A stretch of DNA of 64,000 nucleotides from Streptomyces liliifuscus (lineage in GTDB: Bacteria; Actinomycetota; Actinomycetes; Streptomycetales; Streptomycetaceae). Below, in pieces: positions 60,103 through 64,000 of the stretch. A program made the translations under genes and the position numbers. A model generated the notes under the pieces. That model saw only the letters and a program-made list of their open reading frames with translations, was not told where the DNA came from and made no database searches. Each line of letters begins with the position of its first letter. The first letter of the stretch is position 1. The DNA is taken from positions 372,001 to 436,000 of the forward strand of contig NZ_CP066831.1 of the NCBI RefSeq assembly GCF_016598615.1. The letters are read 5' to 3'.

Positions 60103-60339
60103 GAGACCCCCCAGAACGCGAAGGTCGCAGGCTATTGGCATGCACACGCTCGCGACCAGACGACATTCGGCCGATCACGGTTCGAGGACTGCCTGCCAGT
60201 CGTCCACCGAAGCACCAGGGACACGCACATCCGGCAGGGACCCCATCAGGTCCGGGTCGAGTAAGCAGCTGACGTCATCCCAATTGGGAGGAGTACCCGT
60301 CCGGACGGCGGGGAGGGGTCCCGGTCGTGGCGCGGTTCA

Positions 60340-60876
60340 ATGGCGGCCATGATGCGTAGAACATCGTCCACCGTCGTCGCCGTCGTTGTTGTCGCTGCCA
60401 TGTTCGCTGCTCTCATGTCGTGTTCCTCGGATTCTTCGGACGGGTCCCCCGCCGAGGGGCGGCCCAGTGGGTCCGGCTCTGGGGCATCGGCGTCGGTTGC
60501 CCGGCCGACTCCCACGGAATCGGCCACGGAGTCGGCCACGCTGTCGCCTTCGCCGACCGGACCGTGCGCTGACGGGACGTGTGAGATCGAGGTCGCCGTG
60601 GGGGACGTCGTGACAGTGCCGGAGAAGTACGGTCTCGGGCCGATCGAGGTGACGGCGATCACCGACGGTGAGGTCGAGATGGTCGCGCCGCTGACGGGGT
60701 CGGGCTACAGCGTTTCGGGCTGTTCCGGTGGCGGCGGTGTGTCCTCGAACGGAAGCGGCGGCGTCGGGCTCAGCTGTGGCAAGGGCCCGGCCGCGACCAT
60801 CAACGACGCCATGAGCCTGGAGGTCGTCGAGATCCGCGACGTCGGCGCCGTCCTTCGTATCGAACCCGCTGGGTGA
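60340..60876 (+). CDS. Secreted lipoprotein of unknown function
   Basis: A 178-residue protein with an N-terminal signal and lipobox (VVVVAAMFAALMSC, Cys about residue 28). A long Ser/Thr/Pro linker (30-75) is followed by a small beta domain with PCADGTCEIEVAVGDVVTVP, FSGC-like VSGCSGGGG and a third cysteine in LSCGKG. The linker is typical of cell-surface lipoproteins crossing the wall. ATGs at 60340, 60349 and 60352 are all possible. The family is not recognised. Confidence 0.75.
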   Translation: MAAMMRRTSSTVVAVVVVAAMFAALMSCSSDSSDGSPAEGRPSGSGSGASASVARPTPTESATESATLSPSPTGPCADGTCEIEVAVGDVVTVPEKYGLGPIEVTAITDGEVEMVAPLTGSGYSVSGCSGGGGVSSNGSGGVGLSCGKGPAATINDAMSLEVVEIRDVGAVLRIEPAG

Positions 60877-61008
60877 CCTACGGTTTCGACCTTCGGGGCA
60901 GGGTTCCGTACGAGGGTGCCGGTCACGCGGGGGCGGTGCCGAGAGGGCTGAGGGCCGGTGGGCCCGTGGGCGTCGACTTCTGGCGCTGGGGCGGAAGGGA
61001 TCATTTGA

Positions 61009-61233
61009 ATGCGCAGCTCAGGGCGGCCCTGGCTAGGGGTCCTGGGCTGGGCTCTGTTCATCGTCGGCATGACCACGTTCTTCATCAACGCCGAGGCCCT
61101 CACGAACGGAGACGCCGTCGAGTGCGACGGCAGCCCGATGAGACCCGGTCAGTGGTGCGAGCAGAGAGGCGGCGAATCCCTCAGCTACGACGAGGAGAAG
61201 AAGAACGAAGCCCGTGGAGAACTCGTCGGCTAG
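61009..61233 (+). CDS. Small single-helix membrane protein (74 aa)
   Basis: One transmembrane helix (about 8-27, WLGVLGWALFIVGMTTFFIN) is followed by an outward-facing tail with two cysteines in VECDGSPMRPGQWCEQRGG and an acidic/basic end (YDEEKKNEARGEL). The CDGxxMxPGxxC arrangement recurs in small Streptomyces membrane proteins of unknown role. GGAAGGGATC precedes the ATG at 61009. It follows the lipoprotein gene by about 130 bases. Confidence 0.72.
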   Translation: MRSSGRPWLGVLGWALFIVGMTTFFINAEALTNGDAVECDGSPMRPGQWCEQRGGESLSYDEEKKNEARGELVG

Positions 61234-61887
61234 GCCGGGAACGCGCTAGCCGCCGGCGTGGAGCACGTTGAGGACTCCGCCTGGACGACGCAATCCCGGG
61301 GCCGGCGCGCGTTGTCGGTGTTGGCTTCCCACCCTGACGCCGTAGCCGCCGCGTCGGTAGGAGGAGTCGGCCCCGTCGTAGACCTCGTCGACCTTGACCG
61401 CCCAACGTTCCAGGATTCCTCGGCGAGAGTAGAGGCGTCGTAGGAGAAGTCGGGGCCTCCGTGCGACTTGAAGGCGGCCGTGTGGCCGGTGGGGGGGGCG
61501 AAGGCGAGGCTGGGCAGGCCCGGTGATTCGGCATGGGTTCGCAGGGACCGATGAGAGGCCGGCATGGACCCGTCGGATCATCGACGCGGGTGAAACCGTA
61601 ACTGCCGCGGGCGGAGCGGTGGTCGGCGGACCGGTCGTCGAGCGCGTTCGAGGACTGCTGGGCCGCATGACCCGAGGGCCGACCATTACGGCTGGAGACG
61701 TGCCGAAGCAGCGCCCGTCCGCTACGCATCGACGCCGGGAAAGTGTCGGCGGTGCTCGCCTATGTCTTGCTCATGACACTTCCCATCCTGATCCTGAGCA
61801 TGAAGGGCCGGTGCCAACTGGCGGCGCTCACCGCCGTGTTCGGCACACGGGCCGAGATAGAGCCTCTCCACTACACAGGGAGCCCGC
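61234..61887. other. 654-bp stretch with a probable decayed minus-strand gene
   Basis: On the minus strand two abutting frames show coding-like bias: GLPSLAFAPPTGHTAAFKSH and GGPDFSYDASTLAEESW (about 61430-61520), then in another frame RGILERWAVKVDEVYDGADS and SYRRGGYGVRVGSQ (about 61315-61435). This looks like a frameshifted remnant with no recognised family. The right end (61690-61887) carries the leader of the next gene, with AGGGAG before its ATG. Confidence 0.4.
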
Positions 61888-63168
61888 ATGGCAACACCCA
61901 CCAGCCGTCGCACCATTCTGGCCGCCGGCACAGGCGCCACCCTGGGCCTCTCCTTACCCGGCGTCACCGCGTATGCCGACGACGGCGGTGCGACCACCAG
62001 CGTGAGATTCACCCTCAACGCCCAGGTGCTCGACGGCGGCGAGCAGGTCACCGCGATCACCCTCAACACCGCCCGGCTCGGCCCGATCGACCCGGACAGC
62101 CTGACCACCGCCACCTTCACCGTGCACGCCAAAGCCACCAGCCCGATCCCCATCGCCGACGGCGACACCATCTCCGGCGAGTACGACCTCGACCGCACGG
62201 TGACCGCCGTCCGGCTCGACCACCGCGGCAACATCGTCCTCGACCTGAGCCATGCCGAGGGCCAGACCGGCGGCGGCACCCTCGGCTACATCCGGGGCAG
62301 GGCCCGCAACGTCATGCTCGACCTCGCCTACACCATCACTCAGCGCGCCCCGATCGTCTCACGCGATCAACGACCGATCACCATCAAGAACTTCGTGCAG
62401 AACCGTCGGCTGTCGGACCCCGAGGTCGACGCGTTCAGCTCCTACATCTCCGGCTCGGGAATGAAGTACCGGCTGTACTCACCCACCGGCTCCCGCGCCT
62501 CCCGACGAGGCAAGCACCCGCTGATCGTCTGGCTGCACGGCGGGGGTGAGGGCGCCTCACTACCCGACAACTACTACGACAACGAGACCACGCTACGAGC
62601 CAACCGCGGCGCACTGGGCTTCGCCACCCCCCAGGCACAACGCATCTTCGACGGCGCCTACGTCCTAGCCCCGCAAAGCACCTCCGCCTGGATGCAGGAC
62701 GGCCCCCGCTTCGCCCCCCTCATCCGCGAGATCATCGGCGACGTCACGCGCAGGAACCGCATCGACCACGACCGGATCTACGTCGCCGGCTGCAGCAACG
62801 GCGGCTACATGACCATGAAGATGACCACCGTCTATCCCAACCTGTTCGCCGCCGCCGTGCCGATCTGCGGCGTTGTCACGTCCTTCCCGCCCGGCGGTGC
62901 ACCGCTGATCCCCGACAGCGAGCTGGCAAGGATCAGCACCCCCAGCTGGCTCGTCACCTCCCGCGACGACACCACCGTGGACCCGCAGGCCAACACCGCC
63001 CACGCGCACGACCTCATCCCCGACTCGCTGATGACGCTCTACGACCAGGTCATCTGGAACGGCCACAGGTTCGCCGGCCACTGGTCATGGATCTACGTCG
63101 CCCGCAACGACCCCAGCATCAACGGAACGCACATCTGGCAGTGGATGGCCGCCCAGCATCGGCACTGA
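61888..63168 (+). CDS. Tat-exported alpha/beta-hydrolase (esterase/peptidase-like) with N-terminal Ig-like domain
   Basis: A 426-residue exported hydrolase. The twin-arginine signal is TSRRTILAAGTGATLGLSLP. An N-terminal beta-sandwich (about 38-165) is followed by an alpha/beta-hydrolase domain: LIVWLHGGGEGASLP (oxyanion HGGG), the nucleophile Ser in VAGCSNGGYMTMKM, acid Asp in VTSRDDTTVDP and His in NGHRFAGHWSW. The architecture matches extracellular esterases related to prolyl oligopeptidases and PHB-depolymerase-like enzymes, where the N-terminal domain aids folding or binding. The substrate is unknown. AGGGAG lies before the ATG at 61888. Confidence 0.85.
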   Translation: MATPTSRRTILAAGTGATLGLSLPGVTAYADDGGATTSVRFTLNAQVLDGGEQVTAITLNTARLGPIDPDSLTTATFTVHAKATSPIPIADGDTISGEYDLDRTVTAVRLDHRGNIVLDLSHAEGQTGGGTLGYIRGRARNVMLDLAYTITQRAPIVSRDQRPITIKNFVQNRRLSDPEVDAFSSYISGSGMKYRLYSPTGSRASRRGKHPLIVWLHGGGEGASLPDNYYDNETTLRANRGALGFATPQAQRIFDGAYVLAPQSTSAWMQDGPRFAPLIREIIGDVTRRNRIDHDRIYVAGCSNGGYMTMKMTTVYPNLFAAAVPICGVVTSFPPGGAPLIPDSELARISTPSWLVTSRDDTTVDPQANTAHAHDLIPDSLMTLYDQVIWNGHRFAGHWSWIYVARNDPSINGTHIWQWMAAQHRH

Positions 63169-63294
63169 CAGGAAACCACGTTCTCCAGCAACGCGATCTT
63201 CAGCGACAACTGGTACGCCCCTGTTCCGATGGAGTCGCGTTGCTGGACAATGGAGGATCCGGCAGCCTTCGAAAGCCTTGGCCGTTGTGACGCT

Positions 63295-63370
63295 GTGAGT
63301 ACTCGGCCGTCGATCGTGGACGACGAGTTGTGGGCGCTGATCGAACCGCTTCTGCTCTCTTGGCCCGATT
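63295..63370 (+). mobile_element. N-terminal remnant of an IS5-family transposase
   Basis: From the GTG at 63295 the plus strand reads STRPSIVDDELWALIEPLLL then SWPDCSAGPA, resembling the N-terminus of IS5-family transposases (xxxDxLWxLIEPLLPPWPxRSPGP). It breaks off at about 63370, where sequence from another element begins on the opposite strand. The rest of the 371-bp interval 63169-63539 is transposase debris. Confidence 0.6.
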
Positions 63371-63480
63371 GTTCGGCCGGGCCTGCTCGATGGGCGTCGA
63401 AGCCGGTAACGGCGTAGACGCTCTCGCGGCTCTCGCGCTTGCCGGTCTGTTTGCGGCAGCGCTGGATGCGAATTGCCACA
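63365..63480 (-). mobile_element. Internal remnant of an ISAs1-family transposase
   Basis: The minus strand reads AIRIQRCRKQTGKRESRESV then YAVTGFDAHRAGPAEQ, matching the ISAs1 internal block (ALRIERRRRxxKTGKxSRETVYAITDL). It is homologous to the fragment at 25390-25480 (CRRIGEKERQSETPYAVTGL). It abuts an IS5-type remnant on the other strand at about 63370. No ends or catalytic core remain. Confidence 0.6.
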
Positions 63481-63539
63481 AAGTACTCACGCGATCGGAC
63501 ATCTGGCTCAGACCGTCGCCTCCAGGCAGCGGGTCCTCT

Positions 63540-64000
63540 TCACGAATTCCAGTGCATCGACTCAGATGCCCGCTCGAAGCGCCGGGCGGCCAACTCCTGC
63601 CTCCGGATCGCCCAGTGAAGCGAAAATCCCTCCCTGCCCTCGATGCTGGGATGCCAGTCCGCCAACAGGACCCAGTCCTCGAGGTCCCAGGTCTCATCCG
63701 AGGACATCGCAGCGGACTCTACGGGGTTCACATCCATGCATTCCTCCTGGGCGTGCCCGCCCACCTGCACCCACCCGCCGCGAGGGAATCCGCGGCCGTC
63801 CATGTTCCACAAATCCGAGTGGATGCTCGCATAGGGAGCCCAGGGAAGATCTTCGCCCTGCCAGCCGTGGTCGGTGGCCTTTGCCTTCGAGCTGTGGAAC
63901 GGCAGGGACACATCGGCGGCCATCCGCAGTTCGCCCTGCGGATATTGCTCGGATATCTCCAGACAATCCGGATCCTCGTCGTAGTACTCGAAGGCAATTG
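63540..64000 (-). CDS. DUF1963/YwqG-like protein, C-terminal part
   Basis: The minus-strand frame is open to the window edge (IAFEYYDEDPDCLEISEQYP at the visible start), so the 5' end lies outside. The 153 visible residues include FPRGGWVQVGGHAQEECMDV and EDWVLLADWHPSIEGREGFS then HWAIRRQELAARRFERA. The order (GGxVQVGG, WxLLxQxD, IRRxDLAARRFD) follows the DUF1963 family, whose function is not established. It is probably cytoplasmic. The internal ATG at 63923 is not needed as a start, since similarity and coding bias continue upstream. Confidence 0.75.
   Translation of the reverse strand, partial: IAFEYYDEDPDCLEISEQYPQGELRMAADVSLPFHSSKAKATDHGWQGEDLPWAPYASIHSDLWNMDGRGFPRGGWVQVGGHAQEECMDVNPVESAAMSSDETWDLEDWVLLADWHPSIEGREGFSLHWAIRRQELAARRFERASESMHWNS

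Overview
The window looks like chromosomal DNA of a Streptomyces-type actinomycete. Evidence: very high GC with strong third-position G/C bias, frequent GTG/TTG starts, many 4-bp ATGA/GTGA gene overlaps, Tat-type signal peptides, many secreted hydrolases and small secreted proteins, and a large XRE/STAND/WD40 protein. No rRNA, tRNA, CRISPR array or intact mobile element was seen. Most of the region is accessory in character: carbohydrate and aromatic catabolism, secretion, and scattered transposase remnants.

Layout. 1-13.5 kb: the 3' end of a secreted GH5 cellulase, a CHRD lipoprotein, an ECF sigma factor with a coupled membrane protein, a small operon whose first gene is frameshifted, a methyltransferase, several small secreted proteins, a broken response regulator and a large secreted subtilase followed by a 31-bp perfect hairpin. 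13.8-17.5 kb: a 1253-residue XRE-STAND-transmembrane protein with 14 WD40 repeats. 17.6-25.3 kb: a fructan/sucrose locus (Tat-exported GH32, divergent ABC importer, intracellular GH32, LacI regulator) with matching operator-like motifs at the divergent promoters. 25.7-29.9 kb: a GntR / ADP-ribosylglycohydrolase / NCS1 permease / PfkB kinase operon that parallels E. coli yegTUVW but has a different transporter family. 31.2-34.0 kb: two abutting gene remnants, then an LLM oxidoreductase and an MFS exporter.

34.2-42.3 kb: a complete cydA-cydB-small membrane ORF-cydD-cydC operon (cytochrome bd and its ABC maturation exporter), preceded by an MFS drug exporter and a divergent MarR. 42.7-44.1 kb: overlapping GH11 xylanase and CE4 acetylxylan esterase genes, both without carbohydrate-binding modules. 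44.3-46.0 kb: a MarR regulator divergent from an orphan solute-binding protein. 46.4-55.9 kb: an aromatic-compound module comprising an MFS importer, a LysR regulator and a tightly packed operon (two FAH-family hydrolases, a cyclase-family hydrolase, an FAD monooxygenase, an amidohydrolase, an extradiol dioxygenase, an SDR). The same LysR-type palindrome lies before the MFS gene and between the LysR gene and the operon, tying uptake to catabolism. 56-64 kb: a second LysR/SDR divergent pair, two tandem secreted propeller-like proteins, a lipoprotein, a small membrane protein, a Tat-exported esterase/peptidase-like hydrolase, transposase debris, and the 3' end of a DUF1963-like gene.

All family assignments come from reading translated sequence and motifs. 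No database search was possible.
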